NCBI GenBank assembly: GCA_035325705.1
Contig: DAOKZI010000001.1
Coordinates: forward strand, 558,001 to 622,000
Length of the DNA: 64,000 nt
Direction: 5' to 3'
DNA from: Ga0077536 sp035325705
GTDB lineage: Bacteria; Pseudomonadota; Gammaproteobacteria; Ga0077536
This document shows, piece by piece, positions 8,743-17,736 of the stretch. The notes beneath the pieces were generated by a model. That model made no database searches, was not told the origin of the DNA, and saw only the letters and a program-made list of their open reading frames with translations. A program made the position numbers and the translations under genes. The stretch's first letter is position 1, and each line of letters begins with the position of its first letter.

Positions 8743-9222
8743 ATGTCCGCCGCCGACCCGCTCGTCGCCCTCGTCGCCGCGGAAGCTGCGCCGCGCACGA
8801 AGCCATCGAACTATCCCGAGCCCTTTGCGTCGCAGATGGCCGGCCGCATCAAGCGTCCGCTCGGCGACTCGTTCGGGCTCACGAACTTCGGCGTCAATCT
8901 CGTCACGCTGCCGCCCGGCGCGGTGTCGGCGCTGCGCCACGCGCATACGCGGCAGGACGAGTTCGTCTACGTGATCGCGGGCCATCCGAGCCTGCATACC
9001 GACGAAGGCGTGACGCGCCTCGCGCCCGGCATGTGCGCGGGCTTTCGCGCCGGCAGCGGCAACGCGCATCGGCTGTTCAACGACACCGACGCCGAGGCCG
9101 TGTATCTCGAGATCGGCGATCGTACGCCGGGCGATGCGGCGAGCTATCCCGACGATGATCTGCGCGCCGAGCGCGTCGGCGACGGCTGGCGCTTCGTGCA
9201 CGTCGACGGCAGCCCGTACTGA
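8743..9222 (+). CDS. cupin-domain protein, second copy
   Basis: The 159-residue cupin has motif 1 ALRHAHTRQDEFVYVIAG (His, His, Glu) and a motif-2 region GFRAGSGNAHRLFNDTD with its His. The tail YLEIGDRTPGDAASYPDDDL is characteristic of a cupin subgroup found with sugar or small-molecule metabolism genes. The start is the ATG at 8743. It is unlike the cupin at 7768 outside the metal motifs, so this is not a recent duplication. Substrate is unknown. Confidence 0.83.
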   Translation: MSAADPLVALVAAEAAPRTKPSNYPEPFASQMAGRIKRPLGDSFGLTNFGVNLVTLPPGAVSALRHAHTRQDEFVYVIAGHPSLHTDEGVTRLAPGMCAGFRAGSGNAHRLFNDTDAEAVYLEIGDRTPGDAASYPDDDLRAERVGDGWRFVHVDGSPY

Positions 9223-9250
9223 GTCGCTACATAAATTGCAGGCCTTCATC

Positions 9251-9595
9251 GTGTACGAAGCGCGTCATCAGCAACCGGTCTCGCGCGCGCGTTTCCTACG
9301 CCGGCTGCTCCAGCATTTCGGGTTCGCGCTCGGCCTGCTCGCCGTGTCGCTTGCCGGCGGCATGCTCGGTTACGTGCTCTGCGAAGGCCTGTCGCTTGCC
9401 GATGCCTTTCTGAACGCCGCGATGCTGCTCGGCGGCATGGGCCCGGTGAATCCGCCGCAGACGCTCGCCGGCAAGATTTTCGCCGGCTGTTACGCCCTGT
9501 ATGCGGGCCTGGTCTTCATCGTCACCGCCGCGCTGCTGTTCACGCCGGTCTTGCATCGCGTGCTGCATCGTTTGCACTGGCGAGAGGAAGTTTGA
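9251..9595 (+). CDS. small integral membrane protein
   Basis: The ~114-residue protein has an Arg-rich start (QPVSRARFLRRLLQHFG), a first membrane helix (ALGLLAVSLAGGMLGYVLCE) and a second one (FAGCYALYAGLVFIVTAALL). Between them lies a re-entrant-like GGMGPVNPPQT loop. The layout vaguely recalls two-helix ion channels with a pore loop, but no selectivity filter such as TVGYG is present. The start is uncertain: GTG at 9251 is used here, and TTG at 9236 in the same frame is an alternative. Function unknown. Confidence 0.6.
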   Translation: MYEARHQQPVSRARFLRRLLQHFGFALGLLAVSLAGGMLGYVLCEGLSLADAFLNAAMLLGGMGPVNPPQTLAGKIFAGCYALYAGLVFIVTAALLFTPVLHRVLHRLHWREEV

Positions 9596-9643
9596 GCGAC
9601 GCCGGTGTTCCCCGCGCCGGGCCGTTTCGGGCATCATGCGGCC

Positions 9644-10312
9644 ATGACGAATCCTCCGCATGCCGAGCTGATTGCGCGTCTGGCGCGCATCGACACCACG
9701 CATCTCGCCGATGCCGACAAGCGCCTGCGCACCTGCGATCCCGGGCTCGTCCCCGTGCGTTCCGGGCTGAAGCTCATCGGCACCGCCCACACCCTGCGCT
9801 GCTGCGAGGATTTCCTCACCGTCATCGCCGGCCTCGCCGCCGCGACGCCCGGCGAGGTGCTCGTGATCGACACTCAGGGCGGCCGCCGCGCCGTGCTCGG
9901 CGAGCTGTTCTCGCTCGAGGCCTTGCGCAAGGGCCTTGCCGGCATCGTCGTCGACGGTCTGGTGCGCGACACCAGCACGCTGCGCACGCTGGATCTGCCC
10001 GTGTACGCGCGCGGGAGCTGTCCGCAGGCGGGCACGGTCAGCCGCTATTTCGAGACCCAGGTGCCCGTCGCGATCGGCGGTGTCGTCGTGCACCCGGGCG
10101 ATCTGGTGTTCGGCGACGACGACGGTCTCATCGTCGCGACGCCGGCCGAGGCCGCTGCCGCGCTGGCGCAGGCCGAGACGATCGCATCGCGCGAAGCCGT
10201 CCTCATCGCGCGCCTGCGCGCGGGCACGGCCCTCGGCGACATGGTCAATGCCGCCGAGCACCTCGAGAACGTGAAAGCCGGACGCCCCAGCGCACTGCGC
10301 TTCGAGCTCTGA
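9644..10312 (+). CDS. RraA-like protein (HMG/CHA aldolase-type fold)
   Basis: The 222-residue protein is of the RraA family, which covers RNase E inhibitors and 4-hydroxy-4-methyl-2-oxoglutarate/oxaloacetate lyases. Visible are DTTHLADADKRLR near the start, GTAHTLRC, the GIVVDGLVRDTSTLRTLDLPVYARG core with the active Arg-Asp, and HPGDLVFGDDDGLIV at the metal end. The ATG at 9644 fits the family N-terminus; an earlier in-frame ATG at 9605 adds unrelated residues. Whether it is a lyase or a regulator cannot be told from sequence. Confidence 0.85.
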   Translation: MTNPPHAELIARLARIDTTHLADADKRLRTCDPGLVPVRSGLKLIGTAHTLRCCEDFLTVIAGLAAATPGEVLVIDTQGGRRAVLGELFSLEALRKGLAGIVVDGLVRDTSTLRTLDLPVYARGSCPQAGTVSRYFETQVPVAIGGVVVHPGDLVFGDDDGLIVATPAEAAAALAQAETIASREAVLIARLRAGTALGDMVNAAEHLENVKAGRPSALRFEL

Positions 10313-10324
10313 TTAGGAGATTCC

Positions 10325-10762
10325 ATGAGCACGCTTTCCTTTGCCGGCACCTGGCGCCTCGTCGACGCCTTCGCGCTGACCGCCGAGGGCAAGCGCCTGC
10401 CTTCGCCGCTCGGCGAGAAGGTGCTCGGCCAGATCATGTACGACGAGCAGGGCAATATGTCCGCGCAGTTGATGGCCGAGGGCAGGCCCCTGTTCTCCGC
10501 GCGCAGCATGGACCAAGTCCCGGCCGAGGAAGTGAAGCAGGCCTTCCTGAGCTATACGAGCTACTGGGGCACTTATCGCATCGATGCCGCCGCCGGCACC
10601 GTCACCCACCACGTGATCGGCGCCAACGCCCCGAGCTGGCCGGGCGGTGATCAGGTGCGCTACTTCGAGCTGAACGGCAATCGCCTCACCTTGAAGACCC
10701 CGCCGATCCGCGGCCGCGACGGCGTCAAACTGGTGCAGCAGTTGATCTGGGAACGCGTATGA
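10325..10762 (+). CDS. lipocalin-like domain protein
   Basis: The 145-residue protein begins FAGTWRLVDAFALTAEGKRL, the GxW start of the lipocalin-like domain. It continues GQIMYDEQGNMSAQLMAEGRP, YTSYWGTYRIDAAAGTVTHHV and RLTLKTPPI, matching the lipocalin_5 type of small beta barrels. It follows the RraA-like gene by 12 bases with AGGAG before the ATG, so they probably share a transcript. No signal peptide is present, so it acts in the cytosol. Ligand unknown. Confidence 0.8.
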   Translation: MSTLSFAGTWRLVDAFALTAEGKRLPSPLGEKVLGQIMYDEQGNMSAQLMAEGRPLFSARSMDQVPAEEVKQAFLSYTSYWGTYRIDAAAGTVTHHVIGANAPSWPGGDQVRYFELNGNRLTLKTPPIRGRDGVKLVQQLIWERV

Positions 10763-10800
10763 GCCGCGTCCAATCGTAGCCGGCGCCGCGATTCGATAGA

Positions 10801-10838
10801 GATCCCGGGTTCCGCTACGCTTCACCCGGGCTACGAAG
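10801..10838. repeat. REP-like half element
   Basis: A single arm of the main dispersed repeat (ATCCCGGGTTCCGCTACGC, then CACCCGGGCTACGAAG) lies between the lipocalin-like gene and the methyltransferase gene. Confidence 0.7.
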
Positions 10839-10934
10839 ATCCGCCGGCGGCATCGCGGCCGCGTTGCCGATTGACGCGCCGAAGAGCCCTCGCAATGCTC
10901 GCGGCCTTCGCTCTCTCGAGCCCAGGAGCCCGCC

Positions 10935-11987
10935 ATGGCCGTCGATCCCGACAAGCTCAATGCCACCCTGTTGCGCATGATCGGCGACGTTGCGGCGGCG
11001 GCGTCGGGGTCGCTGATCGTGCTCGGCGAGCGTCTGGGCCTGTTCAAGGCCCTGGCCGAGTCCGGGCCGCTCACCTCGGAGGCGCTCGCCGCCAAGCTGA
11101 AGCTCACCGAGCGCTATGTCCGCGAGTGGCTGCACGCGATGGTCGCCGGCGAATACGTGCAATACGACGGCGCGCGCGAGACTTACTCAATGAGCCCCGA
11201 GCAGATCGCCTGCCTTGCCGATCCCGACAGCCCGGCGATGATCGCGGGCGGCTACTACGGCATCATGTCGCTCTACCTCGACGAGCCGAAGATCGAAGAC
11301 GCGTTCAAGACCGGCAAGGGCGTCGGCTGGGGCGAGCACCACCGGTGCCTCTTCTGCGGCGCCGAGAAGTTCTTCGGCCCCGGCTACAAGGCGAATCTGA
11401 TCGATCACTGGCTGCCGCAGCTCGACGGCGTGGTCGACAAACTGCAGCGCGGTGCGCGCGTCGCCGACGTCGGCTGCGGACACGCGCTGTCGACGCGCCT
11501 GATGGCCCGCGCGTTCCCCAACTCGGAATTCGTCGGCATCGACTCCCACGCGCCGTCGATCGCGCATGCGACCGAGCTCGCCGCAAACTGGGGCCTGTCG
11601 AACGTCCGCTTCAGCACCGCCAGCTCCAGCGAGTTCGATGGCAGCTACGATCTCGTCGCCTTCTTCGACTGCCTGCATGACATGGGCGATCCGACCGCCA
11701 TTGCGCGGCACGTCCGCCAGCATCTCGCACCCGGCGGCACTTGGATGGTGGTCGAGCCCGCCGCCGCCGATGAGCTCGCGCACAACATCAATCCCGTATC
11801 GCGCGCGTTCTACGCCTTCTCGACGATGGTCTGCGTGCCGGTGTCGCTGAGCCAGCCCGGGCGCGTCGGTCTCGGCGCCCAGGCCGGTGCCAAACGCCTC
11901 ACCGAAGTCATCACCGCCGGCGGCTTCGGGAACGTCCGCCTCGCCGCGAGCTCGCCGACCAACCTCGTGCTGGAAGCGCGAATCTAG
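10935..11987 (+). CDS. SAM-dependent methyltransferase with N-terminal winged helix
   Basis: The 350-residue protein has an N-terminal dimerisation/winged-helix segment (ERLGLFKALAESGPLTSEAL through YVREWLHAMVAGEYV). A class I methyltransferase domain follows, with SAM motif VADVGCGHALSTRLM near residue 176 and EFVGIDSHAPSI after it. The acidic FFDCLHDMGDP and APGGTWMVVEP segments complete the fold. It resembles the Rv2258c-type small-molecule methyltransferases. The acceptor is unknown. The ATG at 10935 has GGAG upstream (CAGGAGCCCGCC). Confidence 0.88.
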   Translation: MAVDPDKLNATLLRMIGDVAAAASGSLIVLGERLGLFKALAESGPLTSEALAAKLKLTERYVREWLHAMVAGEYVQYDGARETYSMSPEQIACLADPDSPAMIAGGYYGIMSLYLDEPKIEDAFKTGKGVGWGEHHRCLFCGAEKFFGPGYKANLIDHWLPQLDGVVDKLQRGARVADVGCGHALSTRLMARAFPNSEFVGIDSHAPSIAHATELAANWGLSNVRFSTASSSEFDGSYDLVAFFDCLHDMGDPTAIARHVRQHLAPGGTWMVVEPAAADELAHNINPVSRAFYAFSTMVCVPVSLSQPGRVGLGAQAGAKRLTEVITAGGFGNVRLAASSPTNLVLEARI

Positions 11988-12010
11988 CCGCTCGGTGCGC
12001 CGAAGCCGCT

Positions 12011-12110
12011 CTTCGTAGCCCGAGTGGAGCGCGCAGCGCGTAACCCGGGATCTTCGAGCACTTCACCTCGGATCCCGGGTTTCGCTGCGCTCCACCCGGG
12101 CTACGAAGAA
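12011..12110. repeat. REP-like inverted pair
   Basis: Two arms of the main dispersed repeat face each other: CTTCGTAGCCCGAGTGGAGC at the left and CTCCACCCGGGCTACGAAG at the right, about 20 bases apart at their inner ends. It lies between the convergent methyltransferase and alcohol dehydrogenase genes, where it could act as a two-way transcription terminator. Confidence 0.75.
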
Positions 12111-12132
12111 CGGCCACGACGCGGAGAAAGAT

Positions 12133-13146
12133 TCAGATCGTCTTCAACACCACCCTGAAGCGCGCCTTGCCGCTCATCATCCGCTGGTAAGCGGCTTGCG
12201 CTTCTTCGAGCGGGAAGATTTCGTTCATCGAATGGATTTCGTGGAGCTTGCAGAAGGCGAGCGTGTCTTCGGAGTCGACGGCCGTGCCCGAATACCAACC
12301 TCTGACGGCCGCGCGCTTGCCCAGCAAATCCAGCGTGTCGACTTCGAACGCGCCGACCGCCCCGATCACCATCAAGGTCCCGTTCGGTCCCAGGCCGCCG
12401 ACGATGGCCTTCATCGCGTCCGCGCTGGTCACCGTCGCGATGATCGCCTTGGCGCCGCCGCGCGCCTGCAGCGCCGCGGCGACATCGCCCGCTTCGCTGT
12501 CGAGGTAATCGTGCGCGCCCAGGGAGCGCGCCAGCGTTTCCTTCTCCCGGCCGCGATTGACGGCGACGGTCCGGAAGCCCAGGCGTCTCGCGAACTGGAT
12601 GCCGAGGTGCCCCAAGCCTCCCACGCCGTGGATCGCCACGAGCTCACCGGGCCCGGCACCGCTGTTGCGCAGCGCGTTGAAGGTAGTGATGCCGGCGCAC
12701 AGCATCGGTGCGGCTTCTACTGCGTCGAGCTCCGCCGGCACGTGCGCCGCGGCCGCCGCCTCGGCGAGCATGTGAGTCGCGTAGCCGCCGTCGCGCGTGC
12801 CGCCGGTGATGCCCGCGCCGCTCGTACAAGCGAACTGCTCGCCGCGGCGGCAGTGGACACAATGACCGCAAGACCCGCCGAACCAGCCGACGCCCGCGCG
12901 ATCCCCCACGCGCCAGCCGCGGACATGCGAGCCGACCGCTGCGACGACGCCGATGACCTCGTGGCCCGGGATGCGCGGATACTGAAGCCCGGGCCAGTGG
13001 CCGTTGACGACCATGGCGTCGCTGTGACAAACGCCGCACGCGTGGACCCGGATCAGGAGCTCTCCGGCGCCGGGCACGGGAAGCTCACGTTCGACCCGTT
13101 CGAATCGGGCGCCCGGCCGAGGCACGGCCATTGCAATCATCGTCAT
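12133..13146 (-). CDS. zinc-dependent alcohol dehydrogenase
   Basis: The 337-residue medium-chain dehydrogenase has catalytic zinc ligands in ACGVCHSD (C40/H41 region) and GHE (H62-E63). The structural zinc site comes from four cysteines (C93, C96, C99, C107) in GGSCGHCVHCRRGEQFAC. The nucleotide-binding turn is GVGGLGHLGIQFA. This is the AdhP/AdhT-like single-subunit type that oxidises primary alcohols with NAD. It ends MMSGKARFRVVLKTI, a common family tail. The gene faces the methyltransferase gene across a REP pair. Physiological substrate cannot be told. Confidence 0.93.
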   Translation of the reverse strand: MTMIAMAVPRPGARFERVERELPVPGAGELLIRVHACGVCHSDAMVVNGHWPGLQYPRIPGHEVIGVVAAVGSHVRGWRVGDRAGVGWFGGSCGHCVHCRRGEQFACTSGAGITGGTRDGGYATHMLAEAAAAAHVPAELDAVEAAPMLCAGITTFNALRNSGAGPGELVAIHGVGGLGHLGIQFARRLGFRTVAVNRGREKETLARSLGAHDYLDSEAGDVAAALQARGGAKAIIATVTSADAMKAIVGGLGPNGTLMVIGAVGAFEVDTLDLLGKRAAVRGWYSGTAVDSEDTLAFCKLHEIHSMNEIFPLEEAQAAYQRMMSGKARFRVVLKTI

Positions 13147-13418
13147 GGGAGACCTGCCTTCGCTTTAATTTCGCCGTCACGGGCGGGCGAATGTAGCCGT
13201 GCCGCGCGCCGCGGGCTACCGGACTCTCGCCCATCGTCGTCCTCCAGCCGACGACGGTCCTGGCCGCAGAGACGAGCACGGTCGCCGCTGCTGCTCTCAC
13301 GAACAACCGGTATCCCGGCGTTCCGCGACTTCGGCCGGCCGCGCGCCGGGCACGGGACAGGCGTTCTCCCGGGCCGCGCGCGCCAGTCCCGCAAAAACCC
13401 GCCGCTATACTGAGCGTC

Positions 13419-14288
13419 ATGGATGCGCCAACCCTCGTCGCCGGCATCACCGACCTCGCGTCGCTGCCGGGGGCGTGCCTGCGCGTGATGGCGCTGGCAG
13501 ACGATCCGAAGGCCTCCGCGGGCGATCTCGCCGAAGTCATCGCGCACGATCCCGGCCTCGCCGCGCGTCTGCTCAAGCTCGTCAACAGTGCCTATTACGG
13601 CCTGCGTGAGCCGGTCGACAGCCTCGACGTCGCCGTGCGAGTCTGCGGCACCGAGGCCCTGCGCTCGCTCGCGCTCGCGACCGGCGCCGTGTCGGCCTTC
13701 AAGGACATCCCGAACGATCTCGTCGACATGGGCGCGTTCTGGAACGCGAGCGTGCACTGCGGCTTGCTCGCGCGCGCGCTCGGGCGCATCGCGCGGCTGA
13801 CGCAGCCCGAGCGCCTGTTCGCCGCCGGTTTGCTGCACGCGGTAGGGCAGATCGTCATGTACAACCGGCTGCCGACGGAATCGCGCGCCGTGCTCGACGT
13901 TCTGCGCCGGGATCTGCACGCGCGCAGCGAGGCCGAACGCCGCGTCTTCGGCTACACCTATGCCGAGGTCAGCGCCGCGCTGCTCGCGAGCTGGGGTCTG
14001 CCGCCGAGCCTGGTCGAGCCCGTCGCCTGCCATCTCGCCCCCGCTGCCGCCGCCGAGTTCGGTCGCGACGCGGCGCTGCTCCACATCGCGCGCGAAGTCA
14101 CTTTGCTGGTCGAGCCCGGTATCAAGACCGAGGCGCGCGAGCCGCGGCCCTCGCCGGCCATCGACACCGCGGTATGGACGCAGGCGCAGCTCGTGCCGGC
14201 CGTGCTGCCGAGCGCGCTCGAGCAGGTCGACGCGCAGTGGTTCGAAGTGATCGACATCCTCAATCCCGGTGGCAGCCTCGCGTACTGA
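13419..14288 (+). CDS. HDOD-domain protein
   Basis: The 289-residue protein has an HDOD domain across residues ~10-200: LASLPGACLRVMALADDP, then VIAHDPGLAARLLKLVNSAYYG, then LHAVGQIVMYNRLP. HDOD domains are HD-fold relatives without a full catalytic HD, usually scaffolds in signalling. No output domain follows. A related HDOD gene lies at 15493 with aroG in between, and a diguanylate cyclase follows on the other strand. A signalling role is inferred from family and neighbours. Confidence 0.88.
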   Translation: MDAPTLVAGITDLASLPGACLRVMALADDPKASAGDLAEVIAHDPGLAARLLKLVNSAYYGLREPVDSLDVAVRVCGTEALRSLALATGAVSAFKDIPNDLVDMGAFWNASVHCGLLARALGRIARLTQPERLFAAGLLHAVGQIVMYNRLPTESRAVLDVLRRDLHARSEAERRVFGYTYAEVSAALLASWGLPPSLVEPVACHLAPAAAAEFGRDAALLHIAREVTLLVEPGIKTEAREPRPSPAIDTAVWTQAQLVPAVLPSALEQVDAQWFEVIDILNPGGSLAY

Positions 14289-14391
14289 CATGCCGCGACG
14301 GGCGTCGCCATCGTCGTAGCCGATGGCGGCGCGCTACACTGCGCGTCTCGTCCCCGGCCCCAGCCCCTGAGTCGCATTCCGAGAGCCCGCC

Positions 14392-15462
14392 ATGCCCCAT
14401 GTTTCCACGGACGACGTCCGCGTCGTCGGCACCACCGAAGTCATCGCACCCAGTGTGCTCCTGCGCGACATTCCCGTCAGCGACGCCGCGGCCGAGACCG
14501 TCACCGCCGCGCGTCAGGTCGTGCGCCGCATCGTGCACGGCGAGGATCCGCGCCTGCTGGTCGTCGTCGGACCATGCTCGGTGCACGATCCGGCCGCCGC
14601 GCTCGATTACGCGCGGCGTCTGCACGACTTCGCCGCGACGGTCAGCGACAGTCTCTTCATCGTCATGCGCACCTATTTCGAGAAGCCGCGCACGACGGTC
14701 GGCTGGAAGGGGCTCGTCAACGATCCGGGGCTGGACGGCAGCTTCCGCATCAACGACGGCCTGCACATCGCGCGCCGCCTGCTGCTCGCGCTGAACGAGA
14801 TGGGCATGCCGGTCGGCACCGAGTTCCTCGATCCGATCAGCCCGCAGTACATCGCCGATCTGATCGCCTGGGGCGCCATCGGCGCGCGCACCACCGAGAG
14901 CCAGGTCCATCGCGAGCTGGCCTCGGGCCTGTCCTGCCCGATCGGCTTCAAGAACGGCACCGAGGGCAGTGTGCAGGTCGCCGTCGACGCGGTGCTCGCG
15001 GCGAGCCATCCGCATCACTTCCTCGGCGTGACGAAGGCCGGCGGCGTCGCCGTGATCGCGACGGCCGGCAATCCCGACTGCCACGTGATCCTGCGCGGCG
15101 GCCGGCAGCCGAACTACGACGCGGCGACGATCGACGACACCGCGGCGCGCATGATCAAGGCCGAGGTCGCGCCCGCGATCGTCGTGGATCTGAGTCACGG
15201 CAACAGCAGCAAGCAGCATGCGAAGCAGGTCGACGTCGGCCGTGATCTCGCCGCCCGGCTCGAAGCGGGCGAGCGCCGCATCGTCGGCGTGATGATCGAG
15301 AGCTTCATCGAAGCCGGCCGCCAGGACGCGAAGCCCGGCAAGCCGCTGACCTACGGCCAGAGCATCACGGATGCCTGCCTCGGCTGGCCGGATACGCTCG
15401 CGCTGCTGCAGCGCCTGGCGGAGGCCACACGCAAGCGCCGCGCGCCGCTGGCGGCGCACTGA
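14392..15462 (+). CDS. aroG: 3-deoxy-7-phosphoheptulonate (DAHP) synthase, type I
   Basis: The 356-residue enzyme makes DAHP from phosphoenolpyruvate and erythrose-4-phosphate, the first step of the shikimate pathway, in the cytosol. Family motifs are intact: VVVGPCSVHDP with the metal cysteine C62, MRTYFEKPRTTVGWKGLVNDP, GARTTESQVHRELASGL, GFKNGT, and DLSHGNSSKQ with its metal His. Length and start agree with AroF/G/H proteins. The feedback specificity (Phe, Tyr or Trp) cannot be read safely. It is isolated from other aro genes and lies between two HDOD genes. Confidence 0.95.
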   Translation: MPHVSTDDVRVVGTTEVIAPSVLLRDIPVSDAAAETVTAARQVVRRIVHGEDPRLLVVVGPCSVHDPAAALDYARRLHDFAATVSDSLFIVMRTYFEKPRTTVGWKGLVNDPGLDGSFRINDGLHIARRLLLALNEMGMPVGTEFLDPISPQYIADLIAWGAIGARTTESQVHRELASGLSCPIGFKNGTEGSVQVAVDAVLAASHPHHFLGVTKAGGVAVIATAGNPDCHVILRGGRQPNYDAATIDDTAARMIKAEVAPAIVVDLSHGNSSKQHAKQVDVGRDLAARLEAGERRIVGVMIESFIEAGRQDAKPGKPLTYGQSITDACLGWPDTLALLQRLAEATRKRRAPLAAH

Positions 15463-15492
15463 GCGTCCCGTGCTGCGCTCCGCGCCCGCCGC

Positions 15493-16374
15493 ATGAGCGA
15501 CGCGAGCCCGAAGCGCGAGCTGCCCATCCCGCCCGCGGCCACCGCCCTCGCGCGGGAGACCGCACGGCTCGCAAGCTTCCCGGCGGTGTGGCTCGCGCTG
15601 CGCGAGGCGATCGAGGATCCCGGCAGCTCCCTGGATGAGGTCTGCGCGATCCTGAAGCGCGATCCCGCGCTGGTCGCGGGCCTGCTGCGCATCGCGAACA
15701 GCGCCTGGTTCGGCCACGGCCGGCAGGTCGCTTCGCTGCCGCAGGCGGCGTCGCTGCTCGGCATGTTTCGCATCCACGACTTCGTGCTCGCGACCAGCGT
15801 GATCCGCGCTTTCCCGCGCGTGCCGGCCGAGCTCTTCGACATGAGCCGCTTCTGGCGCGCGAGCCTGCTCGCGGCGACGGCCGCGCGGCGCCTCGCCGAC
15901 GCGGAGCAGATCGTCGACAGCGATCGCGTGTTCCTGCACGGGCTGCTCGCGCAGATCGGCCGTCTCGTCGCGCTGCTGCGCCGACCGGACGACTGCCGCG
16001 CCCTGCTCGCGGCGACCGGTGGTCGCCTGCGCGGACTCGCTGCGCTCGAACGGCAGCGCTGGGGCTACGACTACGCGGATCTCGGCGCGGCCTTGATCGA
16101 CGCCTGGGGCCTGCCGAGCGAATTCGCGCTGCCGGTGTTCGCGCATCTCGCGCCGGGCCGGCGTATCGCGGCGTCGCCGGTCGTCGGCCTCACGCATGTC
16201 GCCGTCGCCGTCGCGGTCGGCATCGACGCGGAGGACGACGTCGCCGACATCGCGGCCGCGGTCGAATTCGGAGCCTGGGAGTACTTCGGATTGACGCCGG
16301 CGTCCTTCACCGCGCTGGTCGATTTCACGCGCACCGAGACCGCAAAGCTCGCGAGCCTGTTCGTCGCGGCGTGA
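15493..16374 (+). CDS. HDOD-domain protein, second copy
   Basis: The 293-residue paralogue of the protein at 13419 keeps the same HDOD layout: LASFPAVWLALREAIEDPGS, ILKRDPALVAGLLRIANSAW, then FLHGLLAQIGRLVALLRRPD. Overall identity is modest, so the duplication is old. It follows aroG by 30 bases and faces the diguanylate cyclase gene tail to tail. No catalytic HD pair or extra domain was found. A scaffold role in c-di-GMP or phosphorelay signalling is inferred. Confidence 0.85.
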   Translation: MSDASPKRELPIPPAATALARETARLASFPAVWLALREAIEDPGSSLDEVCAILKRDPALVAGLLRIANSAWFGHGRQVASLPQAASLLGMFRIHDFVLATSVIRAFPRVPAELFDMSRFWRASLLAATAARRLADAEQIVDSDRVFLHGLLAQIGRLVALLRRPDDCRALLAATGGRLRGLAALERQRWGYDYADLGAALIDAWGLPSEFALPVFAHLAPGRRIAASPVVGLTHVAVAVAVGIDAEDDVADIAAAVEFGAWEYFGLTPASFTALVDFTRTETAKLASLFVAA

Positions 16375-16407
16375 GCGTCGCGCCACCGGCCGCGTAAAAG
16401 CAATCGA

Positions 16408-17736
16408 TCATTTCGGACTCGAGTCGACCATGGCGCTGGACGCATCGGCGCCGCGGCGTGCCTGCTCGCTGTCGCGTAGCGCGCGCTCGAGCGCCGTGAT
16501 CCGCTCGCGCAAGACCTGTTCGACACTGGCCGGCGGCGGCACGCTCGGCGCGGCCGGGCCCGCTGCGGCGTGGGCCGCGGCTTCCGGCCAGGTCGCGACG
16601 CGATTGCGGCCGCTCTCCTTCGCGAAGTACAGCGCGCGATCGGCCTGGTTGCAGAGCTCGAGCGGCTCGGCGGCGCCGTGCCGCGTGCTCGACACGCCGA
16701 AGCTCGCGGTGATCTTCAGCGGCGTGCTGAATTTCACACCGACGCCGTCCTGAATCGCGAGCCGGAAGCGTTCGGCGACTTCGCGCGCTTCGTCCAGCGA
16801 GGTCCGCGGCAGCAGCACGCAGAATTCCTCGCCGCCGTAGCGGCCGACGAGATCGGTGGCGCGCGCGGTGTCGCCCAGCACCTCGGCGATTCTCTTGATC
16901 ACCTTGTCGCCGACGCCGTGGCCGTAGCGATCGTTGACCGACTTGAAGCGATCGATGTCGACCATGATGCAGCTCAGCTCGGTGCCGGCGACGCGCGCCT
17001 CGTCGAACAGCGTCGCGAAAGCCTCGAACAGCGCGCGCCGGTTCAAGACCGAGGTCAGCGCATCGCGCGTCGCGAGCACCAGCAGCTCCTGGTTCTGCCG
17101 TGCGAGGTCGCGCTGCATGCCCTCGATTTTCCGCAGCGCGCGGCGCAGCTCGCCGTTGGCCTGCTCGACTGCGGTCAGATCGTCGAAAATCACGACCGCG
17201 CCGTGCCGCGCGCCTTCGTCGTCGACGATCGCGACCGCGTGCACGGCATAGCGGGAGGCCTGGCGTCCCGCGGTCTCACTGCGCAGCTCGCCGCGGACAT
17301 CGGTCCCGTGTCCGGCCAGCACCCCGCGCCAGGGCAGCGGCGGCAGTGCCGTGCAGCCTTCGGGCGGCAGCCAGGCGAGTGCGGCCAGCGAGCGGCCGAG
17401 GAGCTGCGCGGCAGGCTGGCCGATGCGGGTCGCGAACGCGGTGTTCGCGAGCAGGATGCGCTCCTGCGCGTCGATCACCACCAGGCCTTCCGCCAGCGCG
17501 TCCAGCGCGTTGCGCACGCCCTGCGGGATCACGGCGCCGGGATCGAGCGCAGCGGGGGCACGGCGCAAGCGCAGGAGAAGGACGGCGCCGCCGGCCAGCG
17601 CGAAGAAGCCGAGGATCATCGCGAGCGATCGCGGCACGTCGCCGGGCATGAGCTCCCGCGGCAGCGCGCCGCAGCTCAGCAGCAAGACGGCTGGCGCGAG
17701 GCGGGCGATCGGCGATGGCGGGTAGCGGAATTTCAT
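16408..17736 (-). CDS. PAS-GGDEF diguanylate cyclase
   Basis: The 442-residue protein starts with a short membrane region (LAPAVLLLSCGALP and LAMILGFFALAGGAVLLLRL). A PAS sensor domain follows at about 78-200 (ALAEGLVVIDAQERILLANTAF region), then a coiled linker (ANGELRRALRKIEGMQRDLA). The GGDEF domain has the active site as GGEEF at 301-305 and the product-inhibition RxxD at 292-295, exactly five residues before it. It should make c-di-GMP from GTP at the inner membrane with feedback control. A second short coiled coil closes the protein. The start at 17736 is chosen because homology begins there. Confidence 0.9.
   Translation of the reverse strand: MKFRYPPSPIARLAPAVLLLSCGALPRELMPGDVPRSLAMILGFFALAGGAVLLLRLRRAPAALDPGAVIPQGVRNALDALAEGLVVIDAQERILLANTAFATRIGQPAAQLLGRSLAALAWLPPEGCTALPPLPWRGVLAGHGTDVRGELRSETAGRQASRYAVHAVAIVDDEGARHGAVVIFDDLTAVEQANGELRRALRKIEGMQRDLARQNQELLVLATRDALTSVLNRRALFEAFATLFDEARVAGTELSCIMVDIDRFKSVNDRYGHGVGDKVIKRIAEVLGDTARATDLVGRYGGEEFCVLLPRTSLDEAREVAERFRLAIQDGVGVKFSTPLKITASFGVSSTRHGAAEPLELCNQADRALYFAKESGRNRVATWPEAAAHAAAGPAAPSVPPPASVEQVLRERITALERALRDSEQARRGADASSAMVDSSPK

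Noticed and set aside
14260..16386. 708-codon open frame on the minus strand across aroG and an HDOD gene
   Set aside because: Composition is Arg/Ala/Asp noise, and both genes on the plus strand have intact family motifs.
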